In this document: one piece after another, positions 34,446-46,190 of the stretch
How the letters are laid out: the number at the start of each line of letters is the position of its first letter
Position numbering within the stretch: position 1 is the first letter of the stretch
NCBI GenBank assembly: GCA_961205875.1
Contig: OY540817.1
Location: forward strand, 4,189,001 to 4,253,000
Direction: 5' to 3'
DNA from: Sialis fuliginosa
Lineage: Eukaryota; Arthropoda; Insecta; Megaloptera; Sialidae
Length of the DNA stretch: 64,000 nucleotides
Notes under the pieces: model-generated
The model's input: the letters and a program-made list of their open reading frames with translations, nothing else
Database searches by the model: none
Told to the model about the DNA's origin: nothing
Program-made: the position numbers and the translations under genes

Positions 34446-36652
34446 TTAACTCTTTGGACACGAAAGTCGAATAAAGTCGATTGTATTTTTTCCCTTCGAT
34501 GCGAAAATCAACTATAGTACACGACTCGAAAAAACACCGTTGCACGTGGAAATCGGCTTTTATTTATAAAAAATGTAAATGCCAATGAAATATTCAGTGA
34601 AATCCTTCACGACACCCTTTTATATTTATGTAAAATAAAAATTATATTATACATGTTTTTTTTTACTAAAACATTAATCCTCAATATACACTCATCCAAA
34701 CAATTAAAGGAACAAGAAATTAAACATTTTTTTGGGGTGTTTTTTGAAGTGCTGTATCTTTGTGAAAAATGGTCGTATCGAAATAAATAAAAAAGCATTT
34801 TAAAGCTTCAAGTTTCTAGTTTTGAGATTTTTTAGCATAATTTTTTTTTGAGTTACGGTTATTGCGCAATCATAAGAAATAGTGGGACACAAAAATTTTC
34901 CAATTTTTAAAAATTTTTTTAAGGGTCCGCGGGCTTGGAAAATTTTTTTTCAGTTAAACCAATGCATTGGTCAGTTAACTTATTTATTCAGCTTTAATTT
35001 GTTTTTTTTTTTGGTCTTTCTCAATTTTTTTTTGCCGAGATATCTGACTTTAAATGAAAAATGATTCTTTTGTCTTTGATCATCAATATATCAGCAACTA
35101 ATTATTAAACAGTAAATTTAAGGGCAGTTTTAAAAACTTGAATAAATTTTCTACAAGACCGTTTCATGACTTTATTAGAAAAAAAATTTTTTTACCTTCA
35201 CTATTAGTTTGAAAAAGTACAAAAAAATGACCTTTTATGGTATTTTAGTAAATCTATCTCTACTTTACAAATATTGATGGGAAGACTAATGTTGCCAGGT
35301 GATTTTACAGCTTAATGTACCCCCAACAGTCCTGTAAATTTTGAAATTGATCCATCGAATCGTTTTTCCTGACCGATTGATCAAATTTTGCTTGCGTATT
35401 AATTCGATTCCAGCATGCGAGACACAAAATTATTTTACAATTTCGTACGGTTCCCGTTGCGAATGAATTAATTAATGCAATTAATTCAAGATGAGTAAAA
35501 TTATGGTACGCAAAAGCCGAATCGTGTCAAAAATGAGTCAGTATTGTTTCTTAAATGTTTTAAAAATTTTGAAAAAAAAATTCAAAATTTTTTAAAAATT
35601 TGTATTTTTTATTTTTTTGATTTTTTTTCTCCATTTCAATTTTAACAAGTAACTAATGCAAAACTGTAAAAAAAAATCAAAAAGCGAAATTCGATGTTTT
35701 CATTTTGATGATGATAACACAATATTTGATATGATTACACAATGTTATGTTACACAATACACTTGTTCCTTTAATTGTTTTGTAAAACTTTGATCAATCG
35801 GTCAGGAAAAACGGTTCGATGGATCAATTTCAAAATTTACAGGACTGTTGGGGGTACATTAAGCTGTAAAATCACCTGGCAACATTAGTCTTCCCATCAA
35901 TATTTGTAAAGTAGAGATAGATTTACTAAAATACCATAAAAGGTCATTTTTTGTACTTTTTCAAACTAATAGTGAAGGTAAAAAAATTTTTTTTTCTAAT
36001 AAAGTCATGAAGGGGTCTTGTAGGAAATTTATTCAAGTTTTTAAAACTGCCCTTAAATTTACTGTTTAATAATTAGTTGCTGATATATTGATGATCAAAG
36101 ACAAAAGAATCATTTTTCATTTAAAGTCAGATATCTCGGCAAAAAAAATTGAGAGAGACCAAAAAAAAACAAATTAAAGCTGAATAAATAAGTTAACTGA
36201 CCAATGCATTGGTTTAACTGAAAAAAAATTTCCCAAGCCCGCGGACCCTTAAAAAAAATTTTAAAAATTGGAAAATTTTTGTGTCCCACTATTTCTTATG
36301 ATTGCGCAATAACCGTAACTCAAAAAAAAATTATGCTAAAAAATCTCAAAACTAGAAACTTGAAGCTTTAAAATGCTTTTTTATTTATTTCGATACGACC
36401 ATTTTTCACAAAGATACAGCACTTCAAAAAACACCCCAAAAAAATGTTTAATTTCTTGTTCCTCTAATTGTTTGGATGAGTGTACTACACACGAATATCA
36501 AGTTTTATTTATATTATGCAATTTCATGCAAAATTGACATCATGACAAGAAAATGTAAATACAAAAAAAAATTAAATCACATTTATTTTTATCGGAAATA
36601 GTGCATTACAGAACAATAGTGTTTCGTGACATGGTCGCGTCCAAAGGGTTAA
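34446..36652. mobile_element. piggyBac-like non-autonomous element (TTAA TSD)
   Basis: CTCTTTGGACACG and CGCGTCCAAAGGG are inverted ends immediately flanked by TTAA on both sides. It lacks a transposase. Most of its present length is the foldback insertion at 34687. Confidence 0.8.
34687..36484. mobile_element. Giant foldback, ~700-bp near-identical inverted arms
   Basis: TACACTCATCCAAACAATTA starts the left arm (to about 35391), and its mirror ends the right arm (from about 35785). The arms match almost base for base. The spacer is about 390 bp. TA at both ends and the terminal sequence suggest a Tc1/mariner-type element. No intact transposase is seen. Confidence 0.92.
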
Positions 36653-36662
36653 GAGAAAGGTA

Positions 36663-37238
36663 TAGGGTCGAGCGGGGTAAATATAAAACACCGAAAAAAT
36701 GGGGTAGAAGTGAAACAAGCTTGCAACTAAAAAACTAATTTGTTTATAGGAGAATTATAAAAATTGACATCATCATTACAGGTTTGTTAAAGCGACCTGA
36801 AAATATGAATCGCCTAATAAGTGATGTGTCACCCCTACAGATTCCTCTGTTAGTCGATGTCAAAACGTGTATATTAAATTTTAATTCTTTGTACATAACT
36901 TTCTGTATAGCTCAGATATTAATTAAAGTTACAATTTCACATTGATATGCCACAAAGAAGATAAATCAAAGTTGCCTTTGTAGCTTTTCTTTTAATTTTT
37001 CGAGAAATATTTTCCATTAGAGGTCTGTTTCACTTTTTCCCAAACTAGAGGTAAAAAATGAAACACACTTTTTTCATTTTTAAAGTCCGTGTTGTATCCT
37101 ACAGTTCAAATGACGTATTTAAAATTGTTATTCATAAGCGCATCTAGTAGAAAAAATTAAAGTATGAATTTGTATCGTTAACTGTCAAAAAACATGAAAG
37201 ATTTCTATTTTGTTTCGCTCTTACCACAGTTGACCCTA
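36663..37238. mobile_element. MITE with TAGGGTCGAGCGGGGTAA ends
   Basis: Left TAGGGTCGAGCGGGGTAA and right TTACCACAGTTGACCCTA are imperfect inverted ends. 576 bp with no ORF. Confidence 0.7.
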
Positions 37239-38732
37239 CTATTTATATTATAATTAGATTACACTAATAATTAGCTTAAATGTCCACCATTTTGATACCC
37301 ACTGACTGATTGCCATCAAATTAAGCTGTTTTACAGTTAAGTGTCTATAGATTATGATTCAGTAATGGCAGTAATCAAATATCAACAAATATTTCTAATT
37401 AAGTACACTAACTTAAACAAGTATCCAACACTGGGGTATGATTCAAAACTGGTGCTTAGTATTTCTTCTAATCTAGTTTAAAATATGCATACATACATTA
37501 AAAAAATATTTTTTTAATATCTTTCACTATACTTATCTAAAAAAGTTTAAAATACAAGAAGAAACAGAGTGGGTAAAAAACTCATTTTATATTCACTATA
37601 AATTAACGCCGTTTTTCTACAATGTCGGATGGAAGTGAAAGGGAGGGGGTGAAGGCAGACGAGCACGTATTTCATTATGTGTATCTCCTATTATCTTCAC
37701 ATTTAATTCTATTTCTGTTTTTGTCTGATACTTTAATTGCTATACCTTCATTTATCCTTTTCATTTAAATGATACGGAAATAATCATGTTTATAATATAT
37801 TTGTAAAATCGTCATCTAGAGCGGAACATTTCAGTTTAATTCATTTAAAAAAATGATGAATCTCTTTCTTTGAGTAAAAAAATAGTATTTTTATTATTTA
37901 ATCCTTAGTTAAGTGACTTAAGATTAAGCAAGCAATCAACTTAAAAATGACATATCGGTCATTCCATAAATAACTGCACACTTTTTTTGTTGTTGTTACC
38001 ATTTTTTTTAATTTTTACATATGTTTTAGTACTAGTTATAAGAAGATTTTTAACGGTACTTAAAAATCGAAAAAAAATTTCCCCCCAAAAATATCGACTT
38101 TTGAAAATTTTACTTTTTTTAAAAAAAACGAAGTATCTCAAAAACTATCAAAGATAGCGTAAAAATACAAGGGATCAGTTTTGTAGGAAAATGTATATTA
38201 TTTATTTTTTAAAATATTTTGCTGCACAAAACTTTTGTTGAAATATATATTTTTTATTTATAAAATTTAGCTGAAAATTTGGGGCACATGCCAACTCTGA
38301 ATTTAAAAAATAAAAATATATGTTGTAGCTTAATCATTCCTGAGTATGTAGCACTTTGAGAATTTATGAACATATGAAAACTTTATGAAATATTAATTTT
38401 TTTAGGTAACGACGCGCGAGTCTTAGCGCGCTTACTTGGACGTATCACTGCAGTAATTATTTATTGTTGAACGCTCCGACACAGTCAAAACAGTTGAAGC
38501 GGTCGCTGCAACGGTGTCTCAATTGCCAAGGATTTAGAAATATTAAATAAACTACCTAAGAAGCTATTCGTAAAGAAGGTTTCATTAAAATATATTGCAG
38601 ATAGATCGGTCAATTCAATAATAAAAAAGTTTTTATAAAATCCTTAAAAATACTGAAAAATATATAATACTTAAATTTAACAGATTTTGCTAAAGCCAAT
38701 AAAAAACTTGTTGAGAAAAAAAAAAAATAAAC

Positions 38733-39020
38733 TTCAAAAACTGTTAAATTTAATTATTTTATACTTTTTAGTGTTTTTAGGGTATTTTTTAAATAAATCG
38801 GTTTTATTTTTTTCTCAAAAAGTTCTTTATTTTTCCCTTCTGAGTGGTGTATCTTCAAAGTCCAAACTCAGATTCTGATAAAATTTGTATGGGACCATCT
38901 CAGGAGTATACTCCTTCAAACAAACTAAAAATCATTCAAATCAATGCTTATTTGTCAGAGTTATGCCTGAACATACATAAAAAATATATTATCGAATTGG
39001 GAACATCCTCCTTTTTTGAA
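38733..39020 (+). repeat. Dispersed repeat shared with 22059-22372
   Basis: Second copy of the family described at 22059. It is interrupted on its right side by the hAT element that starts at 39053. Confidence 0.65.
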
Positions 39021-39052
39021 TGGAATATGATAAAAGACAGATCATATTACGA

Positions 39053-40267
39053 CAGCGATTTTCAACCTGTGGGGCGCGCCCCTCTAGAGCGGCGTGATAA
39101 AACTAAATGGGACGCGCGAGCATATCGAGAAAAAAATTATTAAAAAATTTATTTGATTTACTGAAAGAAAAGCAATAAAATACATTCTGACATAATAAAA
39201 AATAAAATACACATTTATACTGATATAATACACTCATAAATAGGATAGTATATCAGTACTGCCATAGACATAGAGAATGGACAGTGCATTCTGTATTAAC
39301 ACAATGGTGTAACATCTGTTCAAAAAGTGAGAGAGAGATGCAGTGTATTTTGGAATATATCTATCTCTTTTTCTAAGAATCTGATTGGTAGCTTACTGCA
39401 GTTTAGGGTAGTATTTCTGTCCGATATATTTTTGTATATTAATCTTGTGATTTTTGTGCAATAAGTTTTTTATTAGAAAAGTAAATAATATAAACAATAA
39501 AATACTATAATGGTTCATATTTCATCGAGGAAATTTAAAAAAAAACATCAATTGATCTGATAGAAATTTGTAAAATTATGAACGGATATTCTATATGCTA
39601 CCAAAAATATTAAATATATATTAATAAAAAATAGTTTTAAATCAGTTCCCATATGGTTGCTACAAAATGATGAGGTGGATTGCACTTACAAACAGCACAT
39701 ACAAGATTTACTTAACAACATTTAAATATTTTTTTTGATATTAGGTTACATTACGAAGCTACAAAAAATGAAGAACAAGATATTAAAATTGGGTCAAAAA
39801 ATTCGAAACTTATATTATTTAGAAATCAATAATTGTTTTTTTTTATAATTTTTTTTATAACGTTAATTATTTTTTGTTTTTTAACCTCTTTCTATATCTA
39901 TGAATATTTTTAAAGTTCGGGACCAAGAATAAAATAGTTACACTCCAGTTTAAAAAAGGACAAGTATATTCCAAACCTGTTTCTATCTCTTTCTTTTGAC
40001 ACGACCCTTCGAGTCAGATGCGTGGTCCATTCTCTATGTCTCTGAGTACTGCACAATTTATTTAATAATTAACTTATCAATATTACATTAAAAACAAGAT
40101 AAATAATAATTATTAGTGACTCCCTTGGGCCTGTCTTGCAGAGCAAAGTTTTCGAAAGAAGGTTTAATAAAATTATTGTATGAGGGGTGGGGTGGGGGGT
40201 GGGGGGCGATGAGAATTGTGATTGAAAATTGTGTCGCAAATACTAAAAGGTTGAGAAACGCTATATA
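39053..40267. mobile_element. hAT element (outer), TSD TATTACGA
   Basis: Left end CAGCGATTTTCAACCTGTGG and right GGTTGAGAAACGCT (inverse) are typical hAT termini. TATTACGA occurs at 39045-39052 and 40268-40275. The last few bases at the right end are altered by a short TA run. It carries a nested hAT element. Confidence 0.8.
39263..40044. mobile_element. hAT element nested in the 39053 element, TSD AGTACTGC
   Basis: Ends CATAGACATAGAGAATGG and CCATTCTCTATGTCTCTG are inverted. A perfect 8-bp AGTACTGC flanks it (39255-39262 and 40045-40052). No transposase. Confidence 0.9.
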
Positions 40268-40616
40268 TATTACGATACAAATGTTACCTTGCTACGGTTT
40301 CTTGGCGTAAAGTCTTCCTTTGACGTTTTCCTCCGCTTGTCCTTGAGTATCATACGCGCGGCTGCGAACGCCATCTTTCCAAACACAAACTTTTCACAAT
40401 CTAATTATCGAAACTGGAATATTATACAAAAGTTTTATTTGTTCGAATAATCACTCATTTGTATTGCTTCTGTTCTCACTAATATTTTATTGCTTTAAAT
40501 TTAATCGTTGTTATTATTCACTTTATTTAGGTTAATTGCTGCAAGATTGGAAATATGGATTTGATGATATTTTTAAATGTATTATGAATATTTTGAGGTT
40601 AAGTTAGAGTTGTGTC

Positions 40617-41331
40617 TAGAGCTGGGCGCGGGCCGTGAATTTTTCGGGTCACGTTGGGTCACGCCCGTGACCCGACGTGACGTGAGCGATTTTCAAATAT
40701 TGAATCGTGAGCGGGCGTGATCGTGAGTCAAATTAAAACAATCGGGCGTGACCGTGCGTGAGTACATTTTTCTCGTGCGTGAGTTCGTGAGTATATTTTG
40801 AAGATAATATTTTTATAAACTTATTTGATCTTTTTTTTTAATATCTGAACTAATAATGCATAAATATAATAATGTTTTAAAACGAATTTTGACATTAAAA
40901 CATACAGTATGAAAAATAAATGTTATTTTAGGAAGCACTTTCAAATGGTCAGTATTGCCAATTATATCAGAACACCAAAAAAAGATTTAAAAATGCATTG
41001 TAGCTTTATTTTCTTATTGTTTTGTTTGTAATTTATTTTACTAGAATGCAGTTTAGAAGAAATAATATGAATATAAAATACACACAATATATTACACGTA
41101 AAAACATTAATTTTCATCATTTCAAAATTTAATTTACAACAATTACATTAAATCGGGGCACGCGCGTGACCCGTCGTGCGTGATCGGGCGTGAGTAAAAA
41201 AATAGTATTCGTGAGCGTGCGTGATCGTGAATACTTTTTTTTGTAACCGTGAGTGAGCGGGCGTGACTAAAAAATTTTCTCTCGTGAGCGTGCGTGATCG
41301 TGAGCAAAAATTACTCACGCGCCCAGCTCTA
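40617..41331. mobile_element. hAT MITE with CGTGAGCG arrays, copy 2, TSD GTTGTGTC
   Basis: Ends TAGAGCTGGGCGCGGG and GCGCCCAGCTCTA are flanked by a perfect GTTGTGTC (40609-40616 and 41332-41339). Subterminal arrays of CGTGAGCGTGCGTGATCG units. Reverse-orientation homologue of 30977-31682. Confidence 0.95.
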
Positions 41332-41360
41332 GTTGTGTCATTCTAAAAAAATATACATAT

Positions 41361-42665
41361 TTGAAGTGAAACTTCTTTAGCAGGCTAGTGAATTGGAATG
41401 ACCTCGACTTGTTTTAAAATACAGATTTTCAAGATGAGAATGTGCATATACGTGAGAGAGCGATGAGTAAATGTATAAGAAAAAGCTGGATGAATAGCGC
41501 ATGCGTACAAGTCACTTTACATCGGTTATGCGTGAGATAGCGATGATTATATATATAAGAGAAAGATGGATGAATAGCGCATGCGTACAAGTCACTTTAC
41601 ATCGGTTATGCGTGAGATAGCGATGATTATATATATAAGAGAAAGATGGATGAATAACGCATGCGTACAAGTCACTTTACATCGGTTATGCGTGAGATAG
41701 CGATGATTATATATATAAGAGAAAGATGGATGAATAACGCATGCGTACAAGTCACTTTACATCGGTTATGCGTGAGATAGCGATGATTATATATATAAGA
41801 GAAAGATGGATGAATAGCGCATGCGTACAAGTCACTTTACATCGGTTATGCGTGAGATAGCGATGATTATATATATAAGAGAAAGATGGATGAATAGCGC
41901 ATGCGTACAAGTCACTTTACATCGGTTATGCGTGAGATAGCGATGATTATATATATAAGAGAAAGATGGATGAATAACGCATGCGTACAAGTCACTTTAC
42001 ATCGGTTATGCGTGAGATAGCGATGATTATATATATAAGAGAAAGATGGATGAATAGCGCATGCGTACAAGTCACTTTACATCGGTTATGCGTGAGATAG
42101 CGATGATTATATATATAAGAGAAAGATGGATGAATAACGCATGCGTACAAGTCACTTTACATCGGTTATGCGTGAGATAGCGATGATTATATATATAAGA
42201 GAAAGATGGATGAATAGCGCATGCGTACAAGTCACTTTACATCGGTTATGCGTGAGATAGCGATGATTATATATATAAGAGAAAGATGGATGAATAACGC
42301 ATGCGTACAAGTCACTTTACATCGGTTATGCGTGAGATAGCGATGATTATATATATAAGAGAAAGATGGATGAATAGCGCATGCGTACAAGTCACTTTAC
42401 GTCGGTTATGCGTGAGATAGCGATGATTATATATATAAGAGAAAGATGGATGAATAGCGCATGCGTACAAGTCACTTTACGTCGGTTATGCGTGAGATAG
42501 CGATGATTAGATGGATGAATGCGGACAAAATAATTTAAGTCGGTGTCAAGCTAGGTGTTTTATATACGTATTATGCGTCAAAGTTATACGTTTGATTATT
42601 AATTTAATACGTTTAGTTTTATTTATTTAATTCGCATGGTTAATGAAAACAAAATAAGTTTTACT
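41361..42665 (+). repeat. Dispersed repeat that has expanded into an 80-bp satellite array
   Basis: The flanks match the single-monomer copy at 26037 (and its continuation after 27643). Between them lies the tandem array entered separately. Confidence 0.85.
41441..42520 (+). repeat. 80-bp minisatellite, ~13.5 units
   Basis: Exact 80-bp period; GAAAGATGGATGAAT recurs at 41561, 41641, 41721 and so on to 42441. Units are nearly identical and contain TGCGTGAGATAGCGATGATT, an AT run, and GCATGCGTACAAGTCACTTT. The main variant is ATAGCGC or ATAACGC. The first unit (near 41481) is the most diverged. Confidence 0.97.
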
Positions 42666-43234
42666 TCAATGACCACTTTTTAAAATTTTGTTTTTTGTAA
42701 AATATATTTTACTTTAATTATTATTTAAATCAATAAAGTATTGGTATAGTGTAGTATATATCTATATATAGTGTAGTCAGAAATTATTATAAAAGATGAA
42801 ATACGTTTTATATAAATATTTACATAGGAATAACTTTCACCAATTAAATAATTCTACATCGAAATAAAGAAAGAATAAACTAAGCGGTGATAATTTTTTT
42901 GTGTTTCTTCTTCATAAATTTTTCGAGACCTAAATTCTTTAAGTGCTTTACGGCGTAGTTTGTTTGTTAAAAAAATAAACACCTTGTTTACAAATAAAAT
43001 AACTATTAAATTTCTTTTGTGGTGGATATAAGAAAGGCAAAATAAAAGAAAATAATACATTATTATGATATTATTGATATACCTAAATGGCTTCATTCAA
43101 AATCTCTATCATATACATAGTTTGTTCAGCAGATTTTGTCTAAAAAACATTTTCTTCAACTCCGTGTACCTACCTAACAGAATATTACATATTTTTGATG
43201 TTCACGTATTTGATTCACGTTTTTGATGTTCACG

Positions 43235-43434
43235 TACAGGGTGGTCCGGTTTGGGATACAGATATTTTAGGAGCTAATTCGGTCATTGTAAGTAAAAAAT
43301 TGTAATGAAAAGATGGATCTATCTTCAATACCCTCTGAGCTGCAGAGTATTAAAAAAATTTATTTAGAGTAGTACTTACAAACAGAGATTATCTTATAAC
43401 TTCCAAAGTAATGTAACAAGAGTAACCGCAATGA
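43235..43434 (+). mobile_element. Partial TACAGGGTGGTCC element
   Basis: Matches the left arm of the complete foldback at 50988 (TACAGGGTGGTCCGGTTTGG, AGATATTTTA, ATGAGTCAGTTTCAT). The right part is not in the visible sequence. Confidence 0.8.
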
Positions 43435-43444
43435 GTCAGTTTCA

Positions 43445-43800
43445 TGGGGTACAGACCCAACTTTTCTTTTGTATTTTTTCCTGCTGAACACGAATCTATC
43501 GTCATAATTGGGGGTTGATGAACAAAATCACGAGAAAACTAAAAAAAATCGATAAAAACCGGTTTCTCGTGATTTTGTTCATCAATTATGACGACGGATT
43601 CGTTTTCAGCGGGAAAAAAATACAAAATAAAAATTGGGTTTCTACCCAGCACACACCACCTTTTTTTAGACCTATGTTATGGTTTTTATCAGTTTTTTTT
43701 GGGTTTTCTCGTGATTTTGTACATCAACCCCCAATTATGACGACGGATTTGTGTTCAGTGGGAAAAAATACAAAAGAAAAGTTAGGTCTGTACCCCAGCA
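43445..43800. repeat. Inverted and direct repeats bordering the assembly gap
   Basis: The segment 43445-43545 is mirrored at about 43702-43800 (GGTTTTCTCGTGATTTTG, CCCCCAATTATGACGACGG, GTTCAGTGGGAAAAAATAC). A further related copy lies between them (43560-43640). Open frames here arise from the repeat. Confidence 0.8.
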
Positions 43801-43828
43801 CAGACGACTTTTTTTTCTGGACCTGTGT

Positions 43829-44028
43829 NNNNNNNNNNNNNNNNNNNNNNNNNNNNNNNNNNNNNNNNNNNNNNNNNNNNNNNNNNNNNNNNNNNNNNNN
43901 NNNNNNNNNNNNNNNNNNNNNNNNNNNNNNNNNNNNNNNNNNNNNNNNNNNNNNNNNNNNNNNNNNNNNNNNNNNNNNNNNNNNNNNNNNNNNNNNNNNN
44001 NNNNNNNNNNNNNNNNNNNNNNNNNNNN
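43829..44028. other. Assembly gap (200 N)
   Basis: Exactly 200 N, so probably a placeholder length. Sequence after it ends in CTATCTACGCCACTGG (44070), the right terminus of a CAGTGGCGTAG-type hAT element whose left part would lie in or before the gap. Confidence 0.95.
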
Positions 44029-44320
44029 AGAGGCCCCTCAGTCACCACTTGTCATATCGCCCCCCATCGTAAAAAGCTATCTACGCCACTGGAGGACGCA
44101 ATTTAAACACGCGAACGTAGTAACGGGTAACAGCTTTATAATTCCGAATTTTCCTATATAATGTGCTGAGAAAGAATGTATTGTATGAACAAAAGAACGA
44201 ATCATTCATGAATTACACATTTCAAACACATACATACATTCTGAATTAATAAAGTACTTCATTGATATACAACTGCCAAAAAATCCATTACGTTATTGCA
44301 ACCATGAATTGCCTATACTT

Positions 44321-45548
44321 CAGTGGCGTAGGAACGGGGGGGTTTTGGGGTCGCACCCCCCCCCTCGAAATATTTAATGTTTTTAAAATATATGAAATTA
44401 TTATTACAATTTTGATTTGAATGACCTTTTTTGTGACTATAACCCCCCCCGAAATATTCAATGTTCTTAAAGTATGCGAAATAATTATAATAATTTTGAA
44501 ATGAATGAATATATTTATCTGCATATACAGTTCGTTCACGATGAAAGGAACAAATTCGTTTAAAATTCAGGTAATTATTTTGTGCAAAAACGCTCGGACC
44601 CGTCGATTAGTATTTTTAGTTGCGGATTTTTTGACATAAGAAAATTGTATACATATGTAATATAATAATACATTGTAACATATGCAGTAATCATTGATTT
44701 TTTTAAATGGAACACCCTATATATTATACCATTTTTGAATTGTGCGATAAATCCTGAACACTTTTTGTACAGTATATCATATCTCTAAAATCAGTGGTTT
44801 TTGGAATAATGACGTTTGAAAATTGACATTTTGAAATACACACAAGTCAAATAAAATGTTTAAATTGAAAAAATAAACTTTGAACATTTTTTTAAAAGCC
44901 AACAAAAACATCCTGGTATTGCAAAAAAAAGAAAAAAAAAGAAAAAACATTGAACTTTTTTTTTCTTTTTTTTTTCTTTTTTTTCTTTTTTTTTTTTTTT
45001 TTGCAATACCAGGATGTTTTTGTTGGCTTTTAAAAAAATGTTCAAAGTTTATTTTTTCAATTTAAACATTTTATTTGACTTGTGTGTATTTCAAAATGTC
45101 AATTTTCAAACGTCATTATTCCAAAAACCACTGATTTTAGAGATATGATATACTGTACAAAAAGTGTTCAGGATTTATCGCACAATTCAAAAATGGTATA
45201 ATATATAGGGTGTTCCATTTAAAAAAATCAATGATGACTGCATATGTTTTTCCTGAGACACCCTGTATACAATTTTCTTATGTCAAAAAATCCGGAACTA
45301 AAAATACTAATCGACGGGTCCGAGCGTTTTTGCACAAAATAATTACCTGAATTTTAAACGAATTTGTTCCTTTCATCGTGAACGCACTGTATATACGACT
45401 AAAATAAAAAAAAAGGTCTTCAAATTTTAATTGTATGACCTTTTTTTTTTAGTTATAAAATTAAATTAAAAATTGGAAAATAATTTCGCATATTTTGGGA
45501 CCCCCGAACTTAACCTCCCCCCCGAAAATTTTTGTAACTACGCCACTG
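44321..45548. mobile_element. hAT element (CAGTGGCGTAG ends), TSD CTATACTT
   Basis: CAGTGGCGTAGGAACG and the inverse end GTAACTACGCCACTG are flanked by a perfect CTATACTT (44313-44320 and 45549-45556). A large palindrome is nested inside. Confidence 0.93.
44526..45392. mobile_element. Near-perfect palindrome, ~400-bp arms
   Basis: ACAGTTCGTTCACGATGAAA begins the left arm, and the right arm ends with its near mirror. The centre is an A/T homopolymer zone (about 44921-45003). Both strands give nearly the same 61-residue reading, which confirms the symmetry. TA flanks suggest a Tc1/mariner-type foldback. Confidence 0.93.
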
Positions 45549-45599
45549 CTATACTTGTACACATACAATACACGATTGTGGTACTACATATATGTACAT

Positions 45600-45835
45600 A
45601 GATCAGCTGTTTGTGTGTGAAGGGGAGGGGCGGGGATGTACCTACCACCGACATACGTATCTGGGTACAATTTTTCCAGCAGCGCAATCTCGTCGAGTTT
45701 CCGCCCTGGCGTTTCCGTTTTGTCTTATCTTATAGGGGGCTCCCGCGCGCTCGTTCTCGCTTCATCAGTGATGCATACCGCACGTATCCGGTATGACTAG
45801 ACCAGGTCCGGCTTTACAACACATCGCATGGGATT
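45600..45835. other. GC-rich patch without proven gene
   Basis: Composition rises sharply (AGGGGAGGGGCGGGG, GGGCTCCCGCGCGCTCG). A 61-codon + strand frame (45611-45796) has no recognisable domain. It could be an unannotated 5' exon or regulatory DNA. Confidence 0.3.
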
Positions 45836-46190
45836 ATATAGATAGCGTTCCCGGATGCAAAACGCTTAAAAAGATTTACTTAAAACAAGAGAAAATACAG
45901 TAGGGATCTGTTCTTTCTAAGTCTCGTTTATCTGAAATGCCGAGTTTCGTTTATTCGAAATTTTTTCTCCTCCTTCACCTCCCACCATTCTCGAGTCATG
46001 GCGTAATTGAAATTTTTGTAGAATTAATTAAAGACACTTATCACCGTCGTCACTCGTCACCTTGTTCATATTCGAAATTAAAAGTAAAGTAAAATTATTT
46101 AACTATCACGATTAACTATTAACGATAAATATTAAATACCAAGGTATATTAAGACATGTACAATATACATAGTCTCTATAGCTCCTTGAC

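Larger units (their letters stand above)
34420..37462 (+). mobile_element. GTACTGGCACCAGT MITE copy inflated by three nested insertions
   Basis: The left end AAGTACTGGCACCAGTCTAGG and the core AAATGTCCACCATTTTGATA (37280) to the right end ACTGGTGCTTAGT belong to one MITE. Between them lie a TTAA element (34450-36648), a foldback inside that (34687-36484), and a third MITE (36663-37238). Confidence 0.85.

Noticed and set aside
38440..38640. Possible transposase helix-turn-helix remnant
   Set aside because: A short + strand stretch (VSIAKDLEIL, then KLFVKKVSLKYIAD) faintly recalls Tc1-like DNA-binding domains, but there are no element ends and no further motifs.
41441..42520. CRISPR-like array
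   Set aside because: The 80-bp units are contiguous repeats without unique spacers, in a eukaryotic genome; it is a minisatellite.
43515..44161. Long frames (up to 185 codons) across the gap
   Set aside because: They exist only because N codons do not create stops.
44860..45065. Two 61-codon frames on opposite strands with nearly the same protein
   Set aside because: A direct result of the palindrome with a poly-A/T centre, not genes.
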